Under the pieces are notes generated by a model that ran no database searches, was not told the DNA's origin, and saw nothing but the letters and a program-made list of their open reading frames with translations. Shown here piece by piece: positions 15,047-21,963 of a DNA stretch of 29,489 nucleotides. Position numbers and translations under genes: made by a program. Every line of letters starts with the position of its first letter. Positions within the stretch are counted from its first letter, which is position 1. The stretch comes from DASXYG01 sp036502625 (lineage in GTDB: Bacteria; Actinomycetota; Actinomycetes; Streptosporangiales; Streptosporangiaceae), in contig DASXYG010000108.1 in assembly GCA_036502625.1 (NCBI GenBank), forward strand, positions 1-29,489. Direction: 5' to 3'.

Positions 15047-16393
15047 TTACGTGGGTACGGCGGGTCGCGCCGCGGCGACCAGGTGCCGTGTGCCGTGCGC
15101 GGCGCGCCCCCGCGCGCCGCCGTCGCCGAGCGCGGCGAGTGCGTCCATGAGCGCCCCCGTACGTCCCCCGAGCACCGGTCCGGCCACGCGTTCGCCCTTG
15201 GCCCGCAGCTCCCCGTCGGGCATCGGGCGGTACTCGCTCCCGGTGGCGTGCGCGATCTCCCGCGTACGGGAGCCGTCCGCGGTACGGACGGTCACCTGGC
15301 CCGCGTCCTTGGCGACCGCGGCGTCCGTGGCGACCCGTACGAGGCCGCGGATCCGGGCGATCGCGGGGTCGCGTACGGCTTCGTCGGTGAACTCCGCGGG
15401 CCCGGCCGCGCCGCGGACGAGCCCGGCCGCCACGGCGTGCCGGATGCTGAACTTGCCGGTCAGCGCGTCGTGCGGGGTCACGACGCCCATGACCTCCTCG
15501 ACGACCGGGTTCGCCCGTACGTCCACGGCGGTGATCGCGGACGGGTCGCCGCCGTGGAGGGCGACGGCCGCGTCGATGGCCGGGTGCGCGACGATGCCGC
15601 ACGCGTACGGCTTGAACGCGACGCGCGCGGTCTCCCAGTGGTCGCCGAGCCCGTCGAGCGCGGCCGGGTCGAACCGGTCGGACATCAGCGCGGCCATGCC
15701 GCGGCGGCCCTCGACGGCGGCGGGCGCCGCGGTGTAGCCGCGCCGGGCCAGGAGCGCCGCCTCCACGCCGTCGGCGGCCGCCTTCCCGGCGTGGAACGAC
15801 TTCGTCATGGTGCCGAGCGCGGACGTCAGCCCGGCGGCCTGCGTCGCGGCCAGCCCGAGGGCGTGCTCCATGCGGTCGGGGCCGAGTCCGAGCAGCCGTC
15901 CGGCCGCGGCCGCGGCGCCGAGGTGGCCGAGCGTGCCGGTGACGTGCCAGCCGCGGTCGAAGTGCTCGGGGCAGATGGCGTTGCCCGTACGGATGGCCGC
16001 CTCGGTGCCCGTGAGCACGGCCGCGATGAGGTCGTCGCCGGTCGCGTCCGTCCACTCGGCGATGGCGAGAGCCGCGGCGACGATCGGCGCGCCGGGGTGC
16101 AGGACGGTGTCGAGGTGGGTGTCGTCGAAGTCCTCGACATGCGCCGCGACGCCGTTGACCAGCGCGGCACCCGCGACGCCGAGCCGTTCGCCGCGTCCGA
16201 GCACGCCCGCCTGCCGGGGCGCGCCGAACCGCCCGGCGACCCCGAGCACCCGCTCGACCGCCGGATGCGCGGACGCCCCCACCATCAGCGGCACCGCGCC
16301 GGCGACGATCCGCGCCGCCGCGTGCCGCGCCGCGCCGTCACCCGGTTCCGGTCCGGCCGCGAACTCCGCCAGCGCCCGCGTGAACCCCGTCAT
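15047..16393 (-). CDS. MmgE/PrpD family protein (second of three)
   Basis: A 448-residue MmgE/PrpD protein. It carries the strongly kept AAHVEDFDDTHLDTVLHPGAP (residues about 85-105), GWHVTGTLGHLGAAAAAGRL, ALGTMTKSFHAGKAAADGV and FKPYACGIVAHPAIDAA, the residues that shape the active site in this family. It is much closer to the third PrpD protein (16390-17754) than to the first, so the pair may come from a duplication or form a heterocomplex. The ATG overlaps the stop of the upstream PrpD gene by four bases. A ribosome binding site, GGAGGGGG, is present. The reaction cannot be fixed from sequence: dehydratase, epimerase or decarboxylase. Confidence 0.92.
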   Translation of the reverse strand: MTGFTRALAEFAAGPEPGDGAARHAAARIVAGAVPLMVGASAHPAVERVLGVAGRFGAPRQAGVLGRGERLGVAGAALVNGVAAHVEDFDDTHLDTVLHPGAPIVAAALAIAEWTDATGDDLIAAVLTGTEAAIRTGNAICPEHFDRGWHVTGTLGHLGAAAAAGRLLGLGPDRMEHALGLAATQAAGLTSALGTMTKSFHAGKAAADGVEAALLARRGYTAAPAAVEGRRGMAALMSDRFDPAALDGLGDHWETARVAFKPYACGIVAHPAIDAAVALHGGDPSAITAVDVRANPVVEEVMGVVTPHDALTGKFSIRHAVAAGLVRGAAGPAEFTDEAVRDPAIARIRGLVRVATDAAVAKDAGQVTVRTADGSRTREIAHATGSEYRPMPDGELRAKGERVAGPVLGGRTGALMDALAALGDGGARGRAAHGTRHLVAAARPAVPT

Positions 16394-17754
16394 GCCGCCC
16401 CCTCCGATGCCCCGGCGGGCGTCATCGCCCCGGTGAGCCCGTCGAGGCCGGGGCTGTCGTGCAGGGCCGCGACGCCGGACGTGACCGTGTCGGTCATTCC
16501 GGCCGCGATCGGTTCGACCAGGCCGCGGACCTTGTCCGCGAGCTCGGCGTCCGTCAGCGGGCGGGCCAGGCTGCCGCGGGCGTGCGCGATCTCCGCGGCC
16601 AGCTCGGCGCCGGACGCCAGGCGTACGCGGATCCGTGCCGAGTCGCGCGGCACGTCCGTGCGGGCGTCGAACGCGATCAGCCCGCGCAGCCGCGTCACGT
16701 CCTCCCGTACGACCCGGTCGTCCGCGAACTGCGGCAGCGCCAGCCGCCCGTCCGCCAGCGCCGCGGCCACCGTGTGCGCCGCGCTGAACCGGGCCTGCAG
16801 CCCGTCGCCCGGCTGCACGCGGCCCATCAGCTCCACGACCAGCGGATTGCACGTCAGCGTGATCCCGGTGATCTCCGCCGGGCCAGCGCCCGCGTCCCGG
16901 AGCCGCGGCGCGACCTCGAGCGCGGCGTCGATCGCCGGGTGGCTGACGATCCCGCACGGGTACGGCTTGAACGTGTTGTCGCCCAGCTCCCAGCGTGTGC
17001 CGAACCCGTCGAGCAGCGGCCCGGTGTCCGCGTCCGGCGCGAGCACGGCGAAGAACCCGCGCGGCGCGGTGAACACGTCCGGCGAACCGGTGAACCCGTC
17101 CTCGGCCAGCAGCGCCGCCATGATCCCGTTCGCGGCGGCCTGGCCGGGGTGGAACGCCTTGGTCATCGACCCGAACGCCTCGCGGTGGCCGAGCGTCTGG
17201 CTCGCCGCGATGCCGACGGCCTGTTCGAGGCCCGGCCCGTCCAGCCCGGCCAGCAGCCCGGCGGCGACCGCCGCGCCGATGACGCCGCAGGTCCCGGTGA
17301 TGTGCCAGCCCGCGTCGTAGTGGCCGGGGGAGATCGCGTCGCCCACCCGGAGCTGCGCCTCGCACCCCAGGACGAACGCCCGCAGCGCCTGCCGCCCGGA
17401 CGTGCCGCGCCACGCGCCGAGGCCGAGCACGGCGCCGAACGTGGCCGCGCCGGGATGGATGACCGTGGCCAGGTGGGTGTCGTCGAAGTCGTCGAGGTGC
17501 GCGGCGATGCCGGTCGTACGCGCCACGTGGTACGCGTCGAGCCGCTCCGTACGCCCGGGGACCGGCGCCACACCGGGCCCGCCGAACTCCAGCCCGTGCG
17601 CCACCGCGATGTCGACGGCGGGCGTCCGCGCCGCGCCGATCGCGGTCCCGGCCACGTTGAGCAGGCTCCGCTCGCCCGCGCGGCGCGCGTCGGCGGGCAG
17701 CGGCCGTCCGTACGCGGCGGCGAGCGCCTGGCAGAAGTCTCGTGTGATCGTCAT
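16390..17754 (-). CDS. MmgE/PrpD family protein (third of three, first in operon)
   Basis: A 454-residue MmgE/PrpD protein. Key segments are IAAHLDDFDDTHLATVIHPGAA, GWHITGTCGVIGAAVAAGLL, AFGSMTKAFHPGQAAANGI, FTAPRGFFAVLAP and NTFKPYPCGIVSHPAIDAA, all typical of the family with apparently intact active-site regions. It is the first structural gene of a minus-strand operon PrpD-PrpD-permease-PrpD, 80 bases after the LysR gene, with a LysR-type palindrome in the gap. The ATG at 17754 opens the protein MTITRDFCQAL; the open frame continues upstream into LysR but without family similarity. Confidence 0.92.
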   Translation of the reverse strand: MTITRDFCQALAAAYGRPLPADARRAGERSLLNVAGTAIGAARTPAVDIAVAHGLEFGGPGVAPVPGRTERLDAYHVARTTGIAAHLDDFDDTHLATVIHPGAATFGAVLGLGAWRGTSGRQALRAFVLGCEAQLRVGDAISPGHYDAGWHITGTCGVIGAAVAAGLLAGLDGPGLEQAVGIAASQTLGHREAFGSMTKAFHPGQAAANGIMAALLAEDGFTGSPDVFTAPRGFFAVLAPDADTGPLLDGFGTRWELGDNTFKPYPCGIVSHPAIDAALEVAPRLRDAGAGPAEITGITLTCNPLVVELMGRVQPGDGLQARFSAAHTVAAALADGRLALPQFADDRVVREDVTRLRGLIAFDARTDVPRDSARIRVRLASGAELAAEIAHARGSLARPLTDAELADKVRGLVEPIAAGMTDTVTSGVAALHDSPGLDGLTGAMTPAGASEGAA

Positions 17755-17807
17755 CGCGCTCGACGCTAGGAACGCGCCGCGCGCCGACCAACAGCACGGC
17801 GGGACGG

Positions 17808-17832
17808 GATCGTTACGCCGGGCGCAACGATC
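17808..17832. promoter_or_regulatory. 25-base LysR-type palindrome
   Basis: GATCGTT (17808-17814), 11 bases, AACGATC (17826-17832); including the inner bases the arms match at 11 of 12 positions around a single central base. It fits the T-N11-A rule for LysR-type sites. It sits between the LysR stop (17835) and the PrpD start (17754), where a promoter for the PrpD operon would be. A terminator for the LysR transcript is the alternative reading. Confidence 0.65.
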
Positions 17833-17834
17833 GC

Positions 17835-18737
17835 TCAGGCGACCCCGTGCCGGGCGCCGCGCTCCAGGGCCGCCGCCGTCAGCGCCCGTACGGCCGGGTC
17901 GCGCGCCGTGTCGCGGCGGTGCGCCAGACAGATGGTGCGGCGCGTGGGGACCGGCTCGTGCAGGGGGACGCGGGCCACCCCCGGGTGGTCGTGGCCGCCC
18001 ATGCTCTCCGGCAGCAGCGAGACGCCGAGGCCCGCGCCGACCAGGCCCTCGATCGCGAACAGGTCGTCCGCCTCGACCAGCCGCCGCGGGACGAACCCGG
18101 CGCGCGCGCACGCCCGCATCAGGTCGCCGCGGCTGCTCGCCCCGCCGGGCATCGCCACGAAGTCCCGGTCGCGCAGCTCCGCCAGGTCGACGTACGGGCG
18201 CGCGGCGATCGGGTCGCCGCGCGCCACCGCGAGCATCAGCGTCTCGGTGAACAGCGTGATCACGTGGACGTCCGGCTCCACCGGGCTGATCGACGTGAAC
18301 GCCGCGTCGATCTCCCCGGCGAGCAGCGAGGAGATCATCTTCGTGGCCGGACCGGCGTGCAGCTCCACCCGCGCGTCCGGCGCCGTACGGGTGAACGCCG
18401 CCACCACGCCCGGCACGAACGCGATGCCGAGGGAGAACGTGTGCCCGATGCGCAGCAGCGTCCGCGACCGCCCGGACGCCGCGAGCACCGCCTCCCGCGC
18501 GTCCACCCGGGCCCGCAGGATGCGCGCCGCCTCGTCCGCCAGCACGTGCCCCGCGTGCAGCAACCGGATGCGCCGCCCCTCACGCTCGACGAGCGGCACC
18601 CCCATCCGCTGCTCGAGCGACCGCACGGCCCGCTGGAGGGTCGGCACGCTCACCCCGATCTCCTCCGCCGCCCGCCCCAGATGCTCCGTACGAGAGAACG
18701 CCAGGAAGATCTCCAACTCCCGAAACGTAATCTCCAT
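17835..18737 (-). CDS. LysR family transcriptional regulator
   Basis: A 300-residue LysR regulator of normal length. The N-terminal winged helix-turn-helix is clear: FRELEIFLAFSRTEHLGRAAEEIGVSVPTLQRAVRSLEQRMGVPLVER (residues about 5-52), followed by a linker helix and a periplasmic-binding-protein-like effector domain (LLRIGHTFSLG onward). It is co-directional with, and immediately upstream of, the PrpD-permease operon, so it is the likely activator of that operon with the substrate or an intermediate as effector. ATG 18737 begins MEITFRELEIF; no strong Shine-Dalgarno is seen, and a G-quadruplex tract lies 80 bases upstream. Confidence 0.93.
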   Translation of the reverse strand: MEITFRELEIFLAFSRTEHLGRAAEEIGVSVPTLQRAVRSLEQRMGVPLVEREGRRIRLLHAGHVLADEAARILRARVDAREAVLAASGRSRTLLRIGHTFSLGIAFVPGVVAAFTRTAPDARVELHAGPATKMISSLLAGEIDAAFTSISPVEPDVHVITLFTETLMLAVARGDPIAARPYVDLAELRDRDFVAMPGGASSRGDLMRACARAGFVPRRLVEADDLFAIEGLVGAGLGVSLLPESMGGHDHPGVARVPLHEPVPTRRTICLAHRRDTARDPAVRALTAAALERGARHGVA

Positions 18738-18817
18738 CCAGCCATAGTCCCCCAGACCCCACCCCAAGCCCGCACGCGCAACGCCTGCGCTCTGTGCGCT
18801 CCCTTCCCTCGCTCGCT

Positions 18818-18836
18818 CCCTCCCTCCCTCCCTCCC
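18818..18836 (-). other. G-quadruplex tract upstream of LysR
   Basis: Five CCC runs separated by single T on the plus strand mean five GGG runs with one-base A loops on the minus strand, the LysR coding strand. Such short-loop motifs form very stable parallel quadruplexes. It is about 80 bases upstream of the LysR start. Confidence 0.8.
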
Positions 18837-18992
18837 TCCGCCCTGCCTGCCTCCGTCCCGACCCATCGGGTAGGGGCGCCGCCGCACCCGGCCCGGCACG
18901 GGGCCCGCGGGCACGCACCCCGCTGCCGCGGGCGCCCCCGCCCGGCGTAGATCCCGCTGGCGTATGAGGCCCTGCTCCGCGGCGCGGGAAGT

Positions 18993-19025
18993 GGCCGCGC
19001 TTCGCGCACTCTCGCGAGCGCGGCC
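18993..19025. repeat. Diverged hairpin repeat copy
   Basis: GGCCGCGCT at 18993-19001 and its exact complement AGCGCGGCC at 19017-19025 form a 9-bp stem, with a further CGCG/CGCG pairing inside. The T-run of the other copies is lost, but the stem is kept. Confidence 0.7.
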
Positions 19026-19179
19026 TTGCCGCGGCGCTCCCAAGGCGGAGCCACGAGGCTGTCGATTCTCTGTGCGGCGTCCGGGATCCGGTGGTGCTGG
19101 GGCATGGGTTCGTGGCAGAGCCCCGGGATTCGCGGGGCTGGGGTTGCGGGGAGGGGGAGGGGGCCGTGCCGTACGGGAA

Positions 19180-19215
19180 AAGGCCGCGCTGCGCGCGCGC
19201 TTTTGCCGCGACCTT
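19180..19215. repeat. Hairpin repeat copy, second cluster
   Basis: The arms are AAGGCCGCG at 19180-19188 and CGCGACCTT at 19207-19215; the single C-A mismatch on plus is a U-G pair in minus-strand RNA. Confidence 0.75.
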
Positions 19216-19348
19216 GGCGGGGCGTGCTCGGGGTTGGGCCGCGGGCTGCCGCTCTTTGCGGCGTGCTCTGGGTTTCTGGTGCGGGGCGTGGGTTCGTGGC
19301 TTGATCTCGGTGGTGCGCTGGCTGGGATGGTGGGCTGGCGCTTGGGCA

Positions 19349-19384
19349 AAGGTCGCGCTGCGCGCGCGCTTTTCCCGCGACCCT
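19349..19384. repeat. Hairpin repeat copy with compensatory change
   Basis: The arms are AAGGTCGCG at 19349-19357 and CGCGACCCT at 19376-19384. The C-to-T change in arm 1 is matched by G-to-A in arm 2, so the pair is kept as T-A. Confidence 0.75.
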
Positions 19385-19448
19385 GGCGGGGCGTTTCCGG
19401 GGTTGGGCCGCGGGCTGTCGCTTCACGGTGGGGCGGAGTGAAGCCTCC

Positions 19449-20057
19449 TCAGTCCTCGCTCCCGCGCAGGCCGGCGACCATGCGGTCGTAGACGACCGCC
19501 GCGCGGCGGTCGAGTTCGTCCGGGGGCAGTCCGAGTTCGCGCGCGAAGGTCTCGCGGAAGATGGCGTAGCCGAGGTACGCGGCGGCGGTCATGGCGTGGG
19601 CGACCTCGGGGTCGACCTCGCTGGTCAGGGCGCCGTCGCGGGTGTCGCGGGCCAGGGACTCGCGCGTACGGTCCAGGGCGGGGAAGATCACCAGGCGCGG
19701 GTCGCCGTCCAGGGCGAGGAGCGCCTCCAGCTTCAGGGTGTGGCGCTGGCGCAGGGACCAGCGCCACATCGCGCGGCGGCGGGCGGCGAACGGGAGCTTC
19801 CAGTGGCGGGCGGGGTCCGGCTGGTTGTCCTTCATCTGGCGGGCGATCGCGGCGCGCAGCAGGCTCTGTCTGCTGCCGAAGTACTGGTAGATCTGGCCGT
19901 GGTTGACCCCGGCCTCCTTGGCGACCTCGCGCAGATTCACCCCGGCGAGGACGCCGTCGCGGTCGAGCAGCCGCAGCGCCGCGTCGAGCAGCTCCGACTC
20001 CGTCTCCGCCCGGCTGCGCCGCCGCCTCCGCGCGGGCGCGCCCGTCTGCGCGCTCAC
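19449..20057 (-). CDS. TetR family transcriptional regulator
   Basis: A 202-residue TetR regulator. After a basic Arg-rich N-terminus (residues 8-16), the helix-turn-helix is VNLREVAKEAGVNHGQIYQYFGSRQSLLRAAI (about residues 40-71), followed by an all-helical ligand domain. GTG 20057 lies behind GGGAGGTGG. It is divergent from a CaiB/BaiF CoA-transferase gene with an operator-like repeat between them, so it most likely represses that gene and itself, with an acyl-CoA as a plausible ligand. Downstream lies the second hairpin repeat cluster. Confidence 0.92.
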   Translation of the reverse strand: MSAQTGAPARRRRRSRAETESELLDAALRLLDRDGVLAGVNLREVAKEAGVNHGQIYQYFGSRQSLLRAAIARQMKDNQPDPARHWKLPFAARRRAMWRWSLRQRHTLKLEALLALDGDPRLVIFPALDRTRESLARDTRDGALTSEVDPEVAHAMTAAAYLGYAIFRETFARELGLPPDELDRRAAVVYDRMVAGLRGSED

Positions 20058-20077
20058 CCGACCACCTCCCGAGATCT

Positions 20078-20154
20078 CGCCCGTACGCCTTGCCCGCCCG
20101 AGGCCCCGCCGCTAGGCGCGCCCGGCCCGAGGCCTCCGCCCGTACGCCTTGCCC
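20078..20154. repeat. 18-base direct repeat in the TetR upstream region
   Basis: CGCCCGTACGCCTTGCCC occurs exactly at 20078-20095 and again at 20137-20154, and each is close to a CCCGAGGCC-type block (20097 and 20126). It lies between the TetR start and the operator-like sequence. Confidence 0.75.
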
Positions 20155-20182
20155 TGTGGACGTCCCCATCCTAGAGTCTCAT

Positions 20183-20210
20183 GTTAACGAAGTGTTGTTA
20201 ACGGTACGTT
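20183..20210. promoter_or_regulatory. Candidate TetR operator
   Basis: Two GTTAAC palindromes at 20183-20188 and 20197-20202 are spaced 14 bases start to start. The longer units GTTAACGAAGTGTT and GTTAACGGTACGTT match at 11 of 14 positions. This is the only AT-rich segment of the TetR/CaiB intergenic region, so it probably overlaps the CaiB promoter. Confidence 0.6.
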
Positions 20211-20226
20211 GATAGTGGGGGGTTGG

Positions 20227-21432
20227 ATGAGCGAGCGGCCGCCGTTGCGGGGGATTCGGGTTCTGGATGTCTCGACCGTACTTGCCGCGCCCGTGACGGC
20301 TACGTTCCTCGGGGATTTCGGGGCCGAGGTCGTCAAGGTGGAGGAGCCGGGGCGGGGGGACTTCACGCGTTCGGGGCCGGGCGCGGCCGGCGCGGGTGGG
20401 CGGTCGTTGCAGTGGGCGCAGGAGGGGCGGAACAAGAAGTCCGTGACGATCGACCTGCGTACGGAGCGGGGGCAGGCGCTGCTGCGCGACCTGGTGCCGC
20501 ACTTCGACGTGGTGGTCACGAACTACCGGCCGCCCACGCTGGAGCGCTGGGGGATCGGGCCCGAGGCGCTGCGCACGGCGAACCCGCGCGCCGTGCTCGT
20601 CTACCTGACCGGCTACGGGCTGACCGGGCCGTACCGGGACCGCGGCGCGTTCGACCGCGTGGCCAGCGCGTTCTCCGGCCTGACGTACGTCAGCGGCGAC
20701 CCGGACCGGCCGCCCGTACGCTCCGGCTACGCGGTGATCGACTTCATGGCGGCGTACATGGCCGCGTTCGCCACCGTCACCGCACTGTACGAGCGCGACC
20801 ACAACGGCGGCACCGGGCAGGTGATCGACCTCGGCCTGTACGAGGCCGGGTTCCGCGCGTCCGAGAACGCCCTCCTCGCGTACAGCGCGACCGGCCAGGT
20901 GCGCGAGCGGCTCGGCAACCGCAACCCGGGCGTCGTCCCGGCCAGCGACTTCGCCACCGCGGACGGCCGCCGCGTGTCCATCCACGCCGGCACCGACCCC
21001 CTGTTCCGCCGCCTCGCGAAGGTGATCGGCCGCCCCGACCTCGCCGACGACCCGCGCTACGCCGACCGTCCCGGCCGCGTCGCCAACCAGGACGCCCTGT
21101 ACGCGATCATCACGGCCTGGGCCGCCGCCCACGACGCGGACGCGATCGTCGCCGAGCTCAGCGCCGCCGACATCCCCGCCGCCCCGCTCATGTCCGTCGC
21201 CGACATCGCCGGCGACCCGCACTACCGGGAGCGCGGCACCGTACGCGAGGTGCACGACCCGGACCACGGCGACCTCCTGATGGCCGCGCCCCTCCCGCAC
21301 CTCAGCGGCACCCCGGGGGAGATCCGTACGCTCGGCCCCGAACTCGGCGCGCACACCGACGAGATCCTCGGCGGCCTCCTCGGCCTCACCCCGGACGACC
21401 TCGCCACACTCCGCGCGGACCAGGTCATCTGA
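20227..21432 (+). CDS. CaiB/BaiF (family III) CoA-transferase
   Basis: A 401-residue family III CoA-transferase of normal length. Features are GIRVLDVSTVLAAPVTATFLGDFGAEVVKVE at the N-terminus, GRNKKSVTIDLRT, the catalytic-acid region VIDLGLYEAGF (Glu206 where formyl-CoA transferase has Asp), and the C-terminal LSAADIPAAPLMSVADIAGDPHYRERG. Glu at this place is common in one subgroup of the family. ATG 20227 follows a GGGGGG stretch. It is divergent from TetR and convergent with the hydratase-lyase operon (9-base gap). It probably moves CoA between carboxylic acids of the neighbouring pathway; racemase-type members of the same family are the alternative. Confidence 0.93.
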   Translation: MSERPPLRGIRVLDVSTVLAAPVTATFLGDFGAEVVKVEEPGRGDFTRSGPGAAGAGGRSLQWAQEGRNKKSVTIDLRTERGQALLRDLVPHFDVVVTNYRPPTLERWGIGPEALRTANPRAVLVYLTGYGLTGPYRDRGAFDRVASAFSGLTYVSGDPDRPPVRSGYAVIDFMAAYMAAFATVTALYERDHNGGTGQVIDLGLYEAGFRASENALLAYSATGQVRERLGNRNPGVVPASDFATADGRRVSIHAGTDPLFRRLAKVIGRPDLADDPRYADRPGRVANQDALYAIITAWAAAHDADAIVAELSAADIPAAPLMSVADIAGDPHYRERGTVREVHDPDHGDLLMAAPLPHLSGTPGEIRTLGPELGAHTDEILGGLLGLTPDDLATLRADQVI

Positions 21433-21441
21433 GCGCGGGCG

Positions 21442-21963
21442 TCACCCCTGCGGCCGCAGGTACCCGTCGGCCTCGAGGCGGGGGAACAGGCCCCCGGCGC
21501 GGAGGATGTCCAGCAGGAAGCCGGGCAGCGGCGTGAGCGTCTCGGCCACCCCCGTCGCCGTGTTGACCAGGCGGGACGCCTCCAGGTCAAGGTCCAGTAC
21601 GTCGCCCTCGGCCACCCGCTCGGTGATGCCGGGCACGGTGACCGGCGGCAGCCCGTAGTTGACGCAGTTGCGGAAGAACAGGCTGTTGAACTGGTCGCTG
21701 ACCAGCGCGGCGACGCCGAGCTCCCGGAACAGCAGCGGCACCGGGCGGCTGGACCCGAGGCCCAGGTTGCGCCCGGCCACCACGATGTCGCCGGGGCGGA
21801 CGAGCTCCGGCCAGCCGGGGCGGCTCGCGTCGAACATGTGCCGGGCCGCCTCGTCCAGCGGGAGGCGCATCGCGAAGCCGGGGTACATGTCGTCGGTGTT
21901 GACGTCGTCGCCGAACACCCAGGCCCGGCCGGTGACCCGCAGCCGGTCCGCGGTCCCCGTCAT
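21442..21963 (-). CDS. Aconitase-type hydratase, small subunit (LeuD-like)
   Basis: A 173-residue swivel-domain subunit of the aconitase/3-isopropylmalate dehydratase superfamily. The start region RAWVFGDDVNTDDMYPG, then GDIVVAGRNLGLGSSRPVPLLFRELGVAALVSDQFNSLFFRNCVNYGLPPV, is the diagnostic block: GSSR carries the substrate-binding Ser/Arg. It overlaps the large-subunit gene by four bases, so the two form one heterodimer. This is probably not leucine synthesis, since the neighbours are a PEP-mutase-type lyase and an IclR regulator. It could be a hydratase for a branched maleate- or aconitate-like acid. Confidence 0.92.
   Translation of the reverse strand: MTGTADRLRVTGRAWVFGDDVNTDDMYPGFAMRLPLDEAARHMFDASRPGWPELVRPGDIVVAGRNLGLGSSRPVPLLFRELGVAALVSDQFNSLFFRNCVNYGLPPVTVPGITERVAEGDVLDLDLEASRLVNTATGVAETLTPLPGFLLDILRAGGLFPRLEADGYLRPQG

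Larger units (their letters stand above)
18738..19448. repeat. Second intergenic cluster of the hairpin repeat
   Basis: There is no credible gene in these 711 bases. From the LysR side they hold the CTCC tract at 18811-18840, then an unremarkable GC-rich stretch, then three members of the hairpin family: a diverged copy at about 18983-19080 and two good copies starting near 19175 and 19343. Each is followed by the shared GGGTTGGGCCGCGGG tail. The two good copies are 169 bases apart; the diverged copy and the copy at 19175 carry the type 1 tail (TCT-TGCGGCGT). The cluster lies downstream of the TetR gene and upstream of the LysR gene on the same strand. Confidence 0.87.

Noticed and set aside
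12585..15737. A 1050-codon plus-strand open frame
   Set aside because: It is opposite the PrpD and MFS genes, which have clear family motifs; the product is Arg/Gly/Asp/His-rich with no fold signal.
18961..19491. A plus-strand open frame of 175 codons in the second repeat cluster
   Set aside because: It reads through the hairpin repeats in a frame unlike that of other copies and partly overlaps the end of the TetR gene.
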